Assembly: GCF_900324485.2 (NCBI RefSeq)
Contig: NC_046635.1
Coordinates: 20,587,122 to 20,651,121, forward strand
Direction of reading: 5' to 3'
Length of the DNA stretch: 64,000 bases
From: Mastacembelus armatus
Lineage: Eukaryota > Chordata > Actinopteri > Synbranchiformes > Mastacembelidae
The translations under genes were made by a program, and so were the position numbers. Each line of letters starts with the position of its first letter. Positions within the stretch are counted from its first letter, which is position 1. Positions 49,846 to 60,452 of the stretch are shown piece by piece. The notes under the pieces are model-generated. The model saw only the letters and a program-made list of their open reading frames with translations. It ran no database searches and was not told the origin of the DNA.

Positions 49846-50201
49846 GAGATCAAGAGGTTCTATTGTCATACACACAATATAAACATAGCAGTTACACTGT
49901 GTGATGAAATTCTTGTTTGCGACTCTCCTTCCACAGTAGTCTATGTAAAAAAGAAATAAAGTAGACATAATTAAAATAGAACAGTATATTTACATAATAA
50001 AATATAAAACTAAAAACAGTGCAGTGCAGAATGTACATTATAGCAGTGGTTGCAAATGAAAGTGACCTGTGCATATAGATTGCACTTATATAGCTTATGA
50101 AGTGGATATCAAATATAGTTTATATAGTACATTAACAAGGGAGGCCTTCTTTGTTTTCGTATTGCTTAATATATTCCAGCAGCTTGGCTGTGGTCGGTTA
50201 G

Positions 50202-50672
50202 CCTGGCCAGCCAGACCCACTCTTTTCTTAGCGAAGAAATGTGGTTCTGGAATCCCTGTCATAGGAAGTCTTTTTCTCCAGCCTCAAATGAGCCAGGGTA
50301 CCCTCATCCATTTCTCTGCAATGGGGTGGGCTTTATGCACATAATTTTGCTCAATGCTAGTGGATTTTGAGGTGGATTTTGAGTTCCGGTCTTGAACTTT
50401 TATTTTGTCCTCAGTACGCAAATCTTCCTGTAACTGGCTTTTGCTGTTCACCCCATTCAAAAATATGCACAGAACTGAATAATAATACCATGTATTGTTA
50501 TGTTTTTACAACAAAATCAACAAGTCATTCCATAGCGTCCCTACTACATGCGTCGTTTCTCTGATTGGTTTATTCTGTTCCCACTCGCCCACCCCATGGA
50601 AACTGATCTCAACCCGAAGAGATTCCAGACTAATTCTTTGTATAGAATAGAAAAATAGTCTGGCTGGCCAGG
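50202..50672. mobile_element. MITE with 15-bp perfect inverted ends
   Basis: CCTGGCCAGCCAGAC at 50202-50216 is the exact inverse of GTCTGGCTGGCCAGG at 50658-50672. The 471-bp element has no coding capacity. In unit 2 its left end is gone and the rest lies at about 54700-55114. In unit 3 it is absent. Confidence 0.75.
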
Positions 50673-51002
50673 GTAGTGGTCATTTACCTGCTGTAAAGAA
50701 AGTGTTTTACTTCTGAGTTGAGTTCATCGATCTAAAAGAGTCTGCTGAGCACATTTAACATAGAGTTTTGACTGCCATCTTGCAAATACAAAGTCTGTTC
50801 AAGTAGCTTGAATATAAATCTTGGTCACAGTCTGGCTGGCATCTTGTCTGCACCCTGGCCCCTCTTATAAAATGTAAACTGTAACACTAAAGAATTTTTT
50901 TTTTCCTAATCAGCCTTGTTGAAAGCAAATCCCTAGGTTTGTTGAAATACTCCACAATACTATCTCTTAGTTGGGGAACCACCCCATGTCGTGCTTTGTC
51001 GT

Positions 51003-51240
51003 GCCACCCCAGTCACTGCTGATTACCTGGATCACGTTTGTTCAGTCAATCGGAAACTGGAAGATACCAATTCACTTTGTCTTCCTACACACCACACTCA
51101 TTTGAAATGGTATCTTCCAGCTTCTGATTGACTGAAAACACCTGATCCAGGTCATCACTAGTGTGTAGGGTAGGGATAGTTGGAAAACAAGCAGGCGAGA
51201 AGCCATTGAGGACCATGGACTGGGGGATTCTGCTCTAAAT
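51003..51240. mobile_element. hAT-like palindromic MITE, left-truncated
   Basis: The two arms are long inverted repeats around 51080 (GGAAACTGGAAGATACC and GGTATCTTCCAGCTTCTGAT). The right end GGACTGGGGGATTCTG is followed by CTCTAAAT, the 8-bp flank seen in unit 3. The outer left part is missing. Confidence 0.65.
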
Positions 51241-52078
51241 ATCTTGGTGTTGAAGCTTTGAAGTGTTTGTGTTTCCACCTTCAACCACCAGGAGGAGGTC
51301 TTATATTTTAGAAAATAATTGTAAGTGTGCTGCATGAGGTCAGTGAAATGAGCTTCAGTTGTTGCTGCTTTGTGTGTGTGAAAGAGAGAGAGTGAGAGAC
51401 AGAGAGTGTAAGAGCAAATAATACAGCTGCTTTCATACATGCTTGTGTCATATTGTGCCCCAGGCTTTGTTTATGCACAGGTTTGTATTTCTGATGGAAT
51501 ATTTCATAAGCAAATTTCTAACAACAGCAAACAGTGAGCTGCAAAGAACTTTACCTACAAACATGGCAACATGCATCACTATTAAGTCTCTAAGTAGTAG
51601 CCTTTCAGTGGTGTTCAAGAGCAGATAACAGATACTATGTTCAGTTCGGTAATACCTGTATTTAATAATAGCATGCTTGGCTTCCTTTAAACATGACTCA
51701 TTTGAGTTGTCAAATGCTGAACAAGTGTGTGTACAGGTCTGTGCAGGTGGCTGTGCAGACTTGGTCAGTGCCTTCCAGGCTCAGAACAAAGTTGTCCTTG
51801 GTTTAAATATATAACAATGTTTTGACTATTTCATCCTTCAAACACCCACCAAACCTGTGAGTTTTATTTATTCTTTATATTAACACAGCTTGTTTATGTT
51901 TTCTGCATGCTCAGTCTACATAGAGGTGGAATTGTGTAACCTCACAGGCATAAGGGGCACATGTCAGTGTGTAGCCAATGAGAATTGAAATTTTTAGTAC
52001 TGCAGAAACACTTAAATGTTAAGTGTTAATGTTAAATGTTAAATGCATAATGTTAAAAACAGCCTTTCTTGTATCATC

Positions 52079-52155
52079 CATCCATTGTGTATACCCGCTT
52101 ATTCCTATTTATTGTCACGATGCTGGAGCGTATCCCAGCTCTCTTTGGCTGAAAC
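52079..52155 (-). mobile_element. SINE tail fragment in the UGT spacer
   Basis: CCATCCATTGTGTATACCCG, then GGAGCGTATCCCAGCTCTCT, is the 3' tail of the SINE family at 883-1202. A shorter version of the same insertion is at about 56727-56785 before copy 3, so it predates that duplication. Confidence 0.65.
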
Positions 52156-52239
52156 ATCAAGTTACTCAATGAAAATACAGCGTAGAAATTGAAAAGACAT
52201 TTCCCTCTGTATGTCTTCAGTATCTCAATGTAGCCTACA

Positions 52240-52971
52240 GATCATTAACGTCCTTAACGCTTCCGGCTGTTGCCTTAGAGCTCCACTGGACTACAGCGCA
52301 TCCTGAGCCGAGGCTCAGCTCCTCCCTCTGGGTTGCACAACTTTGGACTCGTCGACTGATATTCAGGTGCTGTGTGAACTTAATGTGACACCCTGACTTT
52401 TCCTGGCTGGTCACGCTAAAGGAGAAAGGTAGGTGGTAGGACTGGGAATCAGTTTGTTTTTCAATCGTGGCTTTGTCATTTCAAGACGAAAATCCAATGG
52501 TGCACGGACCCGATCCTCCATGTTAATGTGATTTAGTTACACGGTAACTGTAGCTCAGTCAGACGAAAAGCGAGGAGAGAAGCTTCGCTGCACTTTGTAA
52601 AACCGATATAAGGCTGCGATTTTATAAAAATAAGAATTTTATTGTTGAGCTAATAAAGGATTTTAAAGCAGCACAACGTACTAGACAACAGTCTGTCCGA
52701 CTACAGACTTCCTTGTTTTACCACTAAAACTGACTTCTACTAAACAATGTTGTTATAATTTCTATCAGACAGATGCAAAACCCTGAACTTATGGAAAAAC
52801 AAAACCTGGTTGCAATGATGAATGAAAGTAATCAAAGTAAGAAACAACTTCAATAACATGATCCTATGAAGAAGAGACTCATGGAGCATAGACAGTTGCA
52901 GCATCAGTGTTAAAATTTTACCACAGTTGATTTGAATTGAATTTGCTAATTGCTGATTGTTTTCCTTTCAG
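52240..52971 (+). other. UGT copy 2 non-coding first exon and intron
   Basis: Leader block as in copy 1, donor GTAGGT at 52429 after AGAAAG, acceptor CTTTCAG ending at 52971 directly before ATG. Confidence 0.6.
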
Positions 52972-54555
52972 ATGAAGCTGATCTGTTGCTGCTGTGCTTT
53001 GCTGCTCCTCATCCACACTCCCAGAGCCTGTCAAGCAGGCAACATCTTGGTCCTTCCTGCTGAAGGCAGCCACTGGTTAAACATGGATATTCTACTTCAA
53101 GATCTGCACTCAAGAGGACACAATATAACTATTGTGTGTTCCAGCAAAAGCTGGTACATCAAGGAAAACGCCTCTTATTACAATACCATTAGAGTTGAAG
53201 TGGACAGGGGCATAGATGAACTTATGTCTGAAGAAAAACTATCCAAGGTCATTGAAATCCAAAAGGGGTCTCTTCCCTGGATGAATTTCCTTCAAATAAG
53301 TGTAGATATGTATAATATGATCATTGAATTTCACCAGCTTCTGTGTGATTTTCTATCAGCATTGCTAGATGACCAAGATTTGATGAGGAACCTGAAAGAG
53401 AGCAAGTTTGACCTGCTACTCACTGACCCCTGCTGGGGTGTTGGAACCATCTTGGCCAAATATTTGAACCTTCCTTTGGTTTACAATGTTCGCTGGCTGA
53501 TGGCGCAGGAGGCTCATTTAGCAGTTGCTCCTTCACCTATATCATATATTCCTATCACAGGATCTGGCAACACTGATAAGATGAGCTTTTTTCAGAGAGT
53601 TAATAACATGCTTTTGTATTTAGTACCCCAAATACAAAATTACGTTGTGGCTAAGCTCGTATACCAGAAAATATGTGACAAATATCTTGGGCTGGGTAAA
53701 GACTTTAATCAGCTAATGCTTGATGCAGACATTTGGCTGATGAGAGTGGACTTTGTGTTTGAGTATCCACGTCCCACCATGCCTAATGTTGTCTACATAG
53801 GAGGGTTTCAGTGCAAACCTGCAAAACCTCTACCTCAACACCTGGAGGAGTTTGTAGAGAGTTCTGGGGAACATGGAGTCATAATTATGTCTATGAGTAT
53901 GTTTGTAAGTGAACTTCCTGCTGACATGACAAACAAAATCGCTGAGGCCTTTGCCAAATTACCTCAGAAAGTCATTTGGAGACATAAAGGTGACAGACCA
54001 GCCACTCTGGGGAACAACACTTTATTGGTGGACTGGATGCCACAGAACGATCTGTTAGGACATCCAAAGATTAAACTGTTTGTGGCTCATGGAGGAACAA
54101 ACGGAGTACAAGAAGCTATGTATCATGGTGTCCCAGTGGTGGGTCTCCCTACGTTTTTTGACCAGTATGACAACCTGCTGCGACTGAAAGACAGAGGAGC
54201 AGCCAAAATCATTACATTCGCCACAGTGGACAAAGATAACAACTTCTTCGAGGCCGTACAGGAAGTCCTGAATGAGCCCTCCTACAGAATAAACATGCAG
54301 AGACTGTCCAGACTGCACAGAGATCAGCCAATAAAGCCGATGGATAACGCCATCTTCTGGATAGAGTTTGTCATGAGACATGGAGGTGCAGCTCACCTGA
54401 AAACAGAGTCCTACAGACTGCCCTGGTATTCCTACCACTCTGTAGATGTCATAATATTTTTACTAACAGTTGCTCTACTTATTTTGTTCATTTTAGTTAG
54501 GTTAGTATTGTCATGCTGCCGATTGTGTTTGAAAAGAAAACTGAAATCTGATTAG
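52972..54555 (+). CDS. UDP-glucuronosyltransferase, UGT5-like, array copy 2
   Basis: A 527-aa, single-exon paralogue of copy 1 with the same signal peptide, H34, D152, UGT signature, TM helix and KLKSD tail. Two things set it apart. Residues 78-131 carry their own variant sequence (VDRGIDELMSEEKLS, VDMYNMIIEFHQ). Residues 305-311 read IMSMSMF where copy 1 has IMSMGTF and most UGTs have S-x-G-S/T, so the conserved glycine at the start of the nucleotide-sugar domain is serine. From about residue 394 (PTFFDQ, GAAKIITFA) it matches copy 3, not copy 1. Activity toward UDP-glucuronate may be changed; this is inference. Confidence 0.9.
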   Translation: MKLICCCCALLLLIHTPRACQAGNILVLPAEGSHWLNMDILLQDLHSRGHNITIVCSSKSWYIKENASYYNTIRVEVDRGIDELMSEEKLSKVIEIQKGSLPWMNFLQISVDMYNMIIEFHQLLCDFLSALLDDQDLMRNLKESKFDLLLTDPCWGVGTILAKYLNLPLVYNVRWLMAQEAHLAVAPSPISYIPITGSGNTDKMSFFQRVNNMLLYLVPQIQNYVVAKLVYQKICDKYLGLGKDFNQLMLDADIWLMRVDFVFEYPRPTMPNVVYIGGFQCKPAKPLPQHLEEFVESSGEHGVIIMSMSMFVSELPADMTNKIAEAFAKLPQKVIWRHKGDRPATLGNNTLLVDWMPQNDLLGHPKIKLFVAHGGTNGVQEAMYHGVPVVGLPTFFDQYDNLLRLKDRGAAKIITFATVDKDNNFFEAVQEVLNEPSYRINMQRLSRLHRDQPIKPMDNAIFWIEFVMRHGGAAHLKTESYRLPWYSYHSVDVIIFLLTVALLILFILVRLVLSCCRLCLKRKLKSD

Positions 54556-54699
54556 GATATCAAGAGGTTCTATTGTCATACACACAATGTAAACATAACA
54601 GTTACACTGTGTGATGAAATTCTTGTTTGCGACTCTCCTTCCACAGTAGTCTATGTAAAAAAGAAATAAAGTAGACATAATTAAAAAAAAAAAAAAAAA

Positions 54700-55114
54700 T
54701 GTGGTTCTGGAATCCCTGTCATAGGAAGTCTTTTTCTCCAGCCTCAGATGAGCCGGGGTACCCTCATCCATTTCTCTGCAATGGGGTGGGCTTTATGCAC
54801 ATAATTTTGCTCAATGCTAGTGGATTTTGAGTTCCGGTCTTGAACTTTTATTTTGTCCTCAGTACGCAAATCTTCCTGTAACTGGCTTTTGCTGTTCACC
54901 CCATTCAAAAATATGCACAGAACTGGTGATAATACCATGTATTGTTATGTTTTTACAACAAAATCAACAAGTCATTCCCTAGCGTCCCTACTACATGCGT
55001 CGTTTCTCTGATTGGTTTATTCTGTTCCCACTCGCCCACCCCATGGAAACTGATCTCAACCCGAAGAGATTCCAGACTAATTCTTTGTATAGAATAGAAA
55101 AATAGTCTGGCTGG
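54700..55114. mobile_element. Left-truncated copy of the 15-bp-TIR MITE
   Basis: Begins TGTGGTTCTGGAATCCC inside the element seen whole at 50202-50672 and ends with the same GTCTGGCTGGCCAGG end. The left end was lost in the deletion marked by the A tract. Confidence 0.7.
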
Positions 55115-55445
55115 CCAGGGTAGTGGTCATTTGCCTGCTGTAAAGAAACAGTGTTTTACATCTGAGTTGAGTTCATCGATCTAAAAGAGTCTGCTGAGCA
55201 CATTTAACATAGAGTTTTGATTGCCATCTTGCAAATACAAAGTCTGTTCAAGTAGCTTGGATATAAATCTTGGTCACAGTCTGGCTGGCATCTTGTCTGC
55301 ACCCTGGCCCCTCTTATAAAATGTAAACTGTAACACTAAAGAATTTTTTTTTCCTAACCAGCCTTGTTGAAAGCAAATCCCTAGGTTTGTTGAAATACTC
55401 CACAATACTATCTCTTAGTTGGGGGACCACCCCATGTTGCGCTTT

Positions 55446-56017
55446 CACGCTTTGCCCAGCTGGGCCCCATTTAGACAGACCTGACCACCAGGCTCTAACT
55501 TAGGAGCCCCCACCCCAGGCCTGGCTCCAGGGTGGTGCCCCCGCTCTGACTTGCCAGACAATATCATGCTCCTTGATCGTTCTTTGTCTATTAGAGGCTT
55601 TTTGAACTGTTAGATATCAAAATTATTGTTGGCCTTGGGAGACCCTACTAAGAGCTTATAGCTCCCAACAACATAACTCCTGGGATCATTTGGGCACTCA
55701 AACCCCTCCATGAGGTAACCCCTCCAATGATCCTGCCTCATTTGGAGAAGTTTAAGTATCATTTGTTCACAAGTGAGGAGGTAACGTGAGATTGAGAGAC
55801 AGATTGGTGCAGCAGCAATATGGTTGATGTACCTGTTGTGGTAAAGAAGAAGCTCTTGATTTACTGGTCAATCTACATTCCTACTCTCTCACCTATGATC
55901 ATCAGCTTTGGGTCATAACCGAAAGAACAAGATCTCAGATACAAGCAGCCAAAACGAGCTTCCTCTGCAGGGTGGCCGGGCGCTCCCTTAGAGATAGGGT
56001 GAGGAGGAATCTAAATT
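55446..56017 (+). mobile_element. LINE fragments inserted in unit 2
   Basis: Two joined pieces of a fish non-LTR retrotransposon. The first (to about 55735) has GGGCCCCATTTAGACAG and a GGATCATTTGGGCACTCAAA stretch. The second encodes decayed reverse-transcriptase C-terminal blocks (EKFKY, VVVKKKL-IYWSIYIPTLS). Units 1 and 3 lack it, so it arrived after the units split. The clade is not certain. Confidence 0.65.
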
Positions 56018-56054
56018 AATTTGTACTCTGTTGCTCTCAGTGAGCAGATTTATG

Positions 56055-56138
56055 CTCTATATTAGCGGTGCCCAACCCTGGTCCTCAAGGACCACAGTCC
56101 TGCTTGTTTTCCAACTATCCATGCCCCAGTCACTGCTG
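56055..56138. mobile_element. hAT-like MITE, left arm only
   Basis: TAGCGGTGCCCAACCCTGG from 56063 is the left end of the element found whole at 59785-60066, preceded by the same CTCTATAT flank. A deletion removed the right arm after about 56138. Confidence 0.65.
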
Positions 56139-56875
56139 ATGCACAGGTTTGTGGTTTGTATATTTGATAAGGAAACCTCTGACAACAGTAACTTTACCTA
56201 CAAACATGGCAACATGCATCACTATTAAGTCTCTAAGTAGTAGCCTTTCAGTGGTGTTCAAGAGCAGATAACAGATACTATGTTCAGTTCGGTAATACCT
56301 GTATTTAATAATAGCATGTTTGGCTTCCTTTAAACATTTGAGTTGACAAATACTGAACAAGTGTGTGTACAGGTCTGTGCAGGTGGCTGTGTAGACTTGG
56401 TCAGTGCCTTCCAGGCTCAGAACAAAGTTGTCCTTGGTTTAAATATATAACAATGTTTTGACTCTTTCATTCTTCAAACACCCACCAAACCTGTGAGTTT
56501 TATTTATTCTTTATATTAACACAGCTTGTTTATGTTTTCTGCATGCTCAGTCTACATAGAGGTGGAATTGCGTAAACTCACGGGCATAATGGGCACATGT
56601 CAGTGTGTAGCCAATGAGAATTGAAATTTTTAGTACTGCAGAAACACTTTAACTGCAGTCTTAGAACAAGGCGATAGGGATGTGTTTATTTGCTAATGAT
56701 TTTGTTTACATGTAATTATGTTCACACAGTTCCTATTTAGGGTCACGATGCTGGAGCGTATCCCAGCTCTCTTTGGCTGAAAGACGGGTACAGTAACATC
56801 AAGTTACTCAATGAAAATACAGCGTAGAAATAGAAAAGACATTTCCCTCTGTATGTCTTCAGTATCTCAATGTAC

Positions 56876-57595
56876 AGATCATTAACGTCCATTAACGCCT
56901 TAGAGCTCCACTGGACTACAGCGCATCCTGAGCCGAGGCTCAGCTCCTCCCTCTGGGTTGCACAACTTTGGACTCGTCGACTGATATTCAGGTGCTGTGT
57001 GAACTTAATGTGACACCCTGACTTTTCCTGGCTGGTTACGCGAAAGGAGAAAGGTAGGTGGTAGGACTGGGAATCAGTTTGTTTTTCAATCTTGGCTTTG
57101 TCATTTCAAGACGAAAATCCAATGGTGCACGGACCCGATCCTCCATGTTAATGTGATTTAGTTACACGGTAACTGTAGCTCAGTCAGAGGAAAAGCGAGG
57201 AGAGAAGCTTCGCTGCACTTTGTAAAACCGATATAAGGCTGCGATTTTATACAAGTCGAAATTTTATTCTTGAGGTAATCAACGATTAAAAAAAAGCATA
57301 TTAACTAGACAACAGTCTGTCCGACTACAGACTTCCTTGTTTTACCATTAAAACTGACTTCTACTAAACAATGTTGTTATAATTTCTATCAGACAGATGC
57401 AAAACCCTGAACTTATGGAAAAACAAAACCTGGTTGCAATGATGAATGAAAGTAATCAAAGTAAGAAACAACTTCAATAACATGATCCTATGAAGAAGAG
57501 ACTCATGGAGCATAGACAGTTGCAGCATCAGTGTTAAAATTTTACCACAGTTGATTTGAATTGAATTTGCTAATTGCTGATTGTTTTCCTTTCAG
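56876..57595 (+). other. UGT copy 3 non-coding first exon and intron
   Basis: Leader block slightly shortened compared with copies 1 and 2 (the CGCTTCC-GGCTGTTG words are lost). Donor GTAGGT at 57054, acceptor CTTTCAG ending at 57595 before ATG. Confidence 0.6.
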
Positions 57596-59179
57596 ATGAA
57601 GCTGATCTGTTGCTGCTGTGCTTTGCTGCTCCTCATCCTCACTCCCAGAGCCTGTCAAGCAGGCAACATCTTGGTCCTTCCTGCTGAAGGCAGCCACTGG
57701 TTAAACATGGATATTCTACTTCAAGATCTGCACTCAAGAGGACACAATATAACTATTGTGTGTTCCAGCAAAAGCTGGTACATCAAGGAAAACGCCTCTT
57801 ATTACAATACCATTAGAGTTGAAGTGGAGAGGAGCTTACATGAACTGATGTCTGAAAAAAACCTATCCGAGATCCTTGAAGTCCAAAAGGGGTCTCTTCC
57901 CTGGATGAATTTCCTTCAAATAAGTGTAGATATGTTCAATATGTTCATTGATGTTCACCAGCTTCTGTGTGATTTTCTATCAACATTGCTAGATGACCAA
58001 GATTTGATGAGGAACCTGAAAGAGAGCAAGTTTGACCTGCTACTCACTGACCCCTGCTGGGGTGTTGGAACCATCTTGGCCAAATATTTGAACCTTCCTT
58101 TGGTTTACAATGTTCGCTGGCTGATAGTTCAGGAGGCTCATTTAGCTGTTGCTCCTTCACCTATATCATATATTCCTATCACAGGATCTGGTAACACTGA
58201 TAAGATGAGCTTTTTTCAGAGAGTTAATAACATGCTTTTGTATTTAGTACCCCAAATACAAAATTACATGGTGGCTAAGCTCGTATACCAGAAAATATGT
58301 GACAAATATCTTGGGCTGGATAAAGACTTTAATCAGCTAATGCTTGATGCAGACATTTGGCTGATGAGAGTGGACTTTGTGTTTGAGTATCCACGTCCCA
58401 CCATGCCTAATGTTGTCTACATAGGAGGGTTTCAGTGCAAACCTGCAAAACCTCTACCTCAACACCTGGAGGAGTTTGTAGAGAGTTCTGGGGAACATGG
58501 AGTCATAGTTATGTCTCTTGGGACTTTTGTAAGTGAACTTCCTGCTGACATGACAAACAAAATCGCTGAGGCCTTTGCCAGATTACCTCAGAAAGTCATT
58601 TGGAGACATAAAGGTGACAGACCAGCCACTCTGGGGAACAACACTTTACTGGTGGACTGGATGCCACAGAACGATCTGTTAGGACATCCAAAGATTAAAC
58701 TGTTTGTGGCTCATGGAGGAACAAACGGAGTACAAGAAGCTATGTATCATGGTGTCCCAGTGGTGGGTCTCCCTACGTTTTTTGACCAGTATGACAACCT
58801 GCTGCGACTGAAAGACAGAGGAGCAGCCAAAATCATTACATTCGCCACAGTGGACAAAGATAACAACTTCTTCGAGGCCGTACAGGAAGTCCTGAATGAG
58901 CCCTCCTACAGAATAAACATGCAGAGACTGTCCAGACTGCACAGAGATCAGCCAATAAAGCCGATGGATAACGCCATCTTCTGGATAGAGTTTGTCATGA
59001 GACATGGAGGTGCAGCTCACCTGAAAACAGAGTCCTACAGACTGCCCTGGTATTCCTACCACTCTGTAGATGTCATAATATTTTTACTAACAGTTGCTCT
59101 ACTTATTTTGTTCATTTTAGTTAGGTTAGTATTGTCATGCTGCCGATTGTGTTTGAAAAGAAAACTGAAATCTGACTAA
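57596..59179 (+). CDS. UDP-glucuronosyltransferase, UGT5-like, array copy 3
   Basis: A 527-aa, single-exon paralogue with H34, D152, an intact IVMSLGTF motif, the UGT signature, the TM helix and the KLKSD ER-retrieval tail. The variable block at 78-131 reads ERSLHELMSEKNLSEILEV and VDMFNMFIDVHQ. Its neighbour LIVQEAH (176-182) also differs from the LMAQEAH of copies 1 and 2. Of all its differences from copy 1, about 17 fall in the 54-residue block and about 16 in the other 473 residues. Downstream sequence diverges sooner from units 1 and 2. Expected role as for copy 1; acceptor range probably differs. Confidence 0.9.
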   Translation: MKLICCCCALLLLILTPRACQAGNILVLPAEGSHWLNMDILLQDLHSRGHNITIVCSSKSWYIKENASYYNTIRVEVERSLHELMSEKNLSEILEVQKGSLPWMNFLQISVDMFNMFIDVHQLLCDFLSTLLDDQDLMRNLKESKFDLLLTDPCWGVGTILAKYLNLPLVYNVRWLIVQEAHLAVAPSPISYIPITGSGNTDKMSFFQRVNNMLLYLVPQIQNYMVAKLVYQKICDKYLGLDKDFNQLMLDADIWLMRVDFVFEYPRPTMPNVVYIGGFQCKPAKPLPQHLEEFVESSGEHGVIVMSLGTFVSELPADMTNKIAEAFARLPQKVIWRHKGDRPATLGNNTLLVDWMPQNDLLGHPKIKLFVAHGGTNGVQEAMYHGVPVVGLPTFFDQYDNLLRLKDRGAAKIITFATVDKDNNFFEAVQEVLNEPSYRINMQRLSRLHRDQPIKPMDNAIFWIEFVMRHGGAAHLKTESYRLPWYSYHSVDVIIFLLTVALLILFILVRLVLSCCRLCLKRKLKSD

Positions 59180-59508
59180 GAGGGAAAGATGCCTTCTTTA
59201 TTTTCATATTAATCTGTATTAATTCTATCAATTGGCTGTCAGTTACCTATTGTAAAGAAACAGTGTTTTACGTTTGAGTTTGGACATCTACAACAGTCTA
59301 CTGAACACACATGTTTTGATTGGCATCTTCCAAATACATAGTTTGTTTGAGTAGCTTGAATAGAAACTTGTTCACAGTCTTCCATCCTGTCTACAGCCTC
59401 GCCCCTCTCATAAAATGTGAACTGTAACACTGAAGAAATATGATTGTCCTAACCAGCCCAGTTGAAAGCAAACCTCTGCTTCTTAAATCTTAAATAATTT
59501 GATATTTA

Positions 59509-59664
59509 TATTTAAATATTTTGGCCCTGTGATGGACTGGTGACCTGTCCAGGGTGTACCTCTGCCTTCCACCCGAAAGAGAGCTGGGATAGGCTCCAGC
59601 AGACCCCCGTGACCCTGGTTAAGGAGTAAGCGGGTATAGATAATGGATGGATTTTAATATTTTT
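59509..59664 (+). mobile_element. 5'-truncated SINE copy
   Basis: Starts GGCCCTGTGATGGACTGG, the same truncation point as the copy at 4567, and ends AGCGGGTATAGATAATGG plus ATGG repeats. Flanks TTTAAATATTTT and TTTTAATATTTT form a 12-bp target duplication with one mismatch. Confidence 0.75.
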
Positions 59665-59776
59665 GTATGAACTAAATAGATGTTGTGACCTCTTTATAAT
59701 AACATTGTAGAAATAAAGTACTAGGAATGAATCTACATTCATTTGTAGTCTGTTTGTCTCAGTGAACAAATTTATG

Positions 59777-60074
59777 CTCTATATTAGTGGTGCCCAGCCC
59801 TGGTCCTCAAGAACCACAGTCCTGCTTGTTTTCCAACTATCCATGCCCCAGTCACTGCTAATTACCTGGATCAGGTGTTTTCAGCCAATCAGAAGCTGGA
59901 AGATACCAATTCACTTTGTCTTCTTACACACAACACTGTGGTGGTATTTTCCAGCTTCTGATTGACTGAAAACACCTGATCCAGGTCATCACTAGTGTTT
60001 AGGGCAGGGACAGTTGGAAAACAAGTAGGAGAGAAGCCCTCAACTTCCACAGGCTGGGGGATCCTACTCTAAAT
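59777..60074. mobile_element. Whole hAT-like palindromic MITE
   Basis: The element at 59785-60066 has end TAGTGGTGCCCAGCCCTGG and, inverted at the right, TAGGATCCCCCAGCCTG. The arms are about 130-bp inverted repeats meeting near 59925. Flanks CTCTATAT and CTCTAAAT are an 8-bp target duplication with one mismatch, as hAT transposases make. Confidence 0.75.
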
Positions 60075-60199
60075 ATCTTGGTGTTAGAGCTTTGAAGTGT
60101 TTGTGTTTCCACATTCAACCACCAGGAGGAGGTCTTATATCTTAGAAAATAATTGCAGGTGTGCTGCATGAGGTCAGTGAAATGAGCTTCAGTTGTTGC

Positions 60200-60452
60200 T
60201 GCTTTGTGTGTGTGTGTGTGTGTATACACACTTGTATAGCTGTCTTTGTAAGTACCATTTTAGCATATTTCCATCAAAGTGAGGACATTTTGACAGAGTG
60301 AGGACATTTTCCTGGTCCTCACTTTTTTCAAACTCCTGTTTGAGAGTTAAGACTCTTAGGAGATTAGGGTTAGGCATTTACTTGCGATGGTGAGGGTCTA
60401 GGGAAAGCATTATGTCTATGAGTGTCCTCACAAAGATAGCTATGCAAGTATG
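60200..60452. mobile_element. Small MITE between GT repeats
   Basis: ACTTGTATAGCTGTCTTTG at the left and its near inverse CAAAGATAGCTATGCAAGT at the right bound an interior with GTGAGGACATTTTGACAGAG and GGTCTAGGGAAAGCATTATG, a known-looking fish repeat. (GT)n lies on its left (60204-60225) and GT steps on its right. Units 1 and 2 lack it. Confidence 0.65.

Larger units (their letters stand above)
47524..52239 (+). repeat. UGT tandem unit 1
   Basis: First of three tandem units of about 4.7 kb: promoter/leader block, intron, coding exon and a long 3' spacer. The spacer carries a 15-bp-TIR MITE, a hAT-like MITE, and a block from about 51440 to 51915 that recurs near 56140-56570 and 60800-61255. 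Borders are placed at the recurring ATTAACATCC/ATTAACGTCC word. Confidence 0.8.
52240..56875 (+). repeat. UGT tandem unit 2
   Basis: Second unit. Relative to unit 1 it lacks about 260 bp after the gene, where a tract of about 17 A (near 54685-54700) marks the join, and it carries an extra LINE-derived insert at about 55446-56017. Confidence 0.8.
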
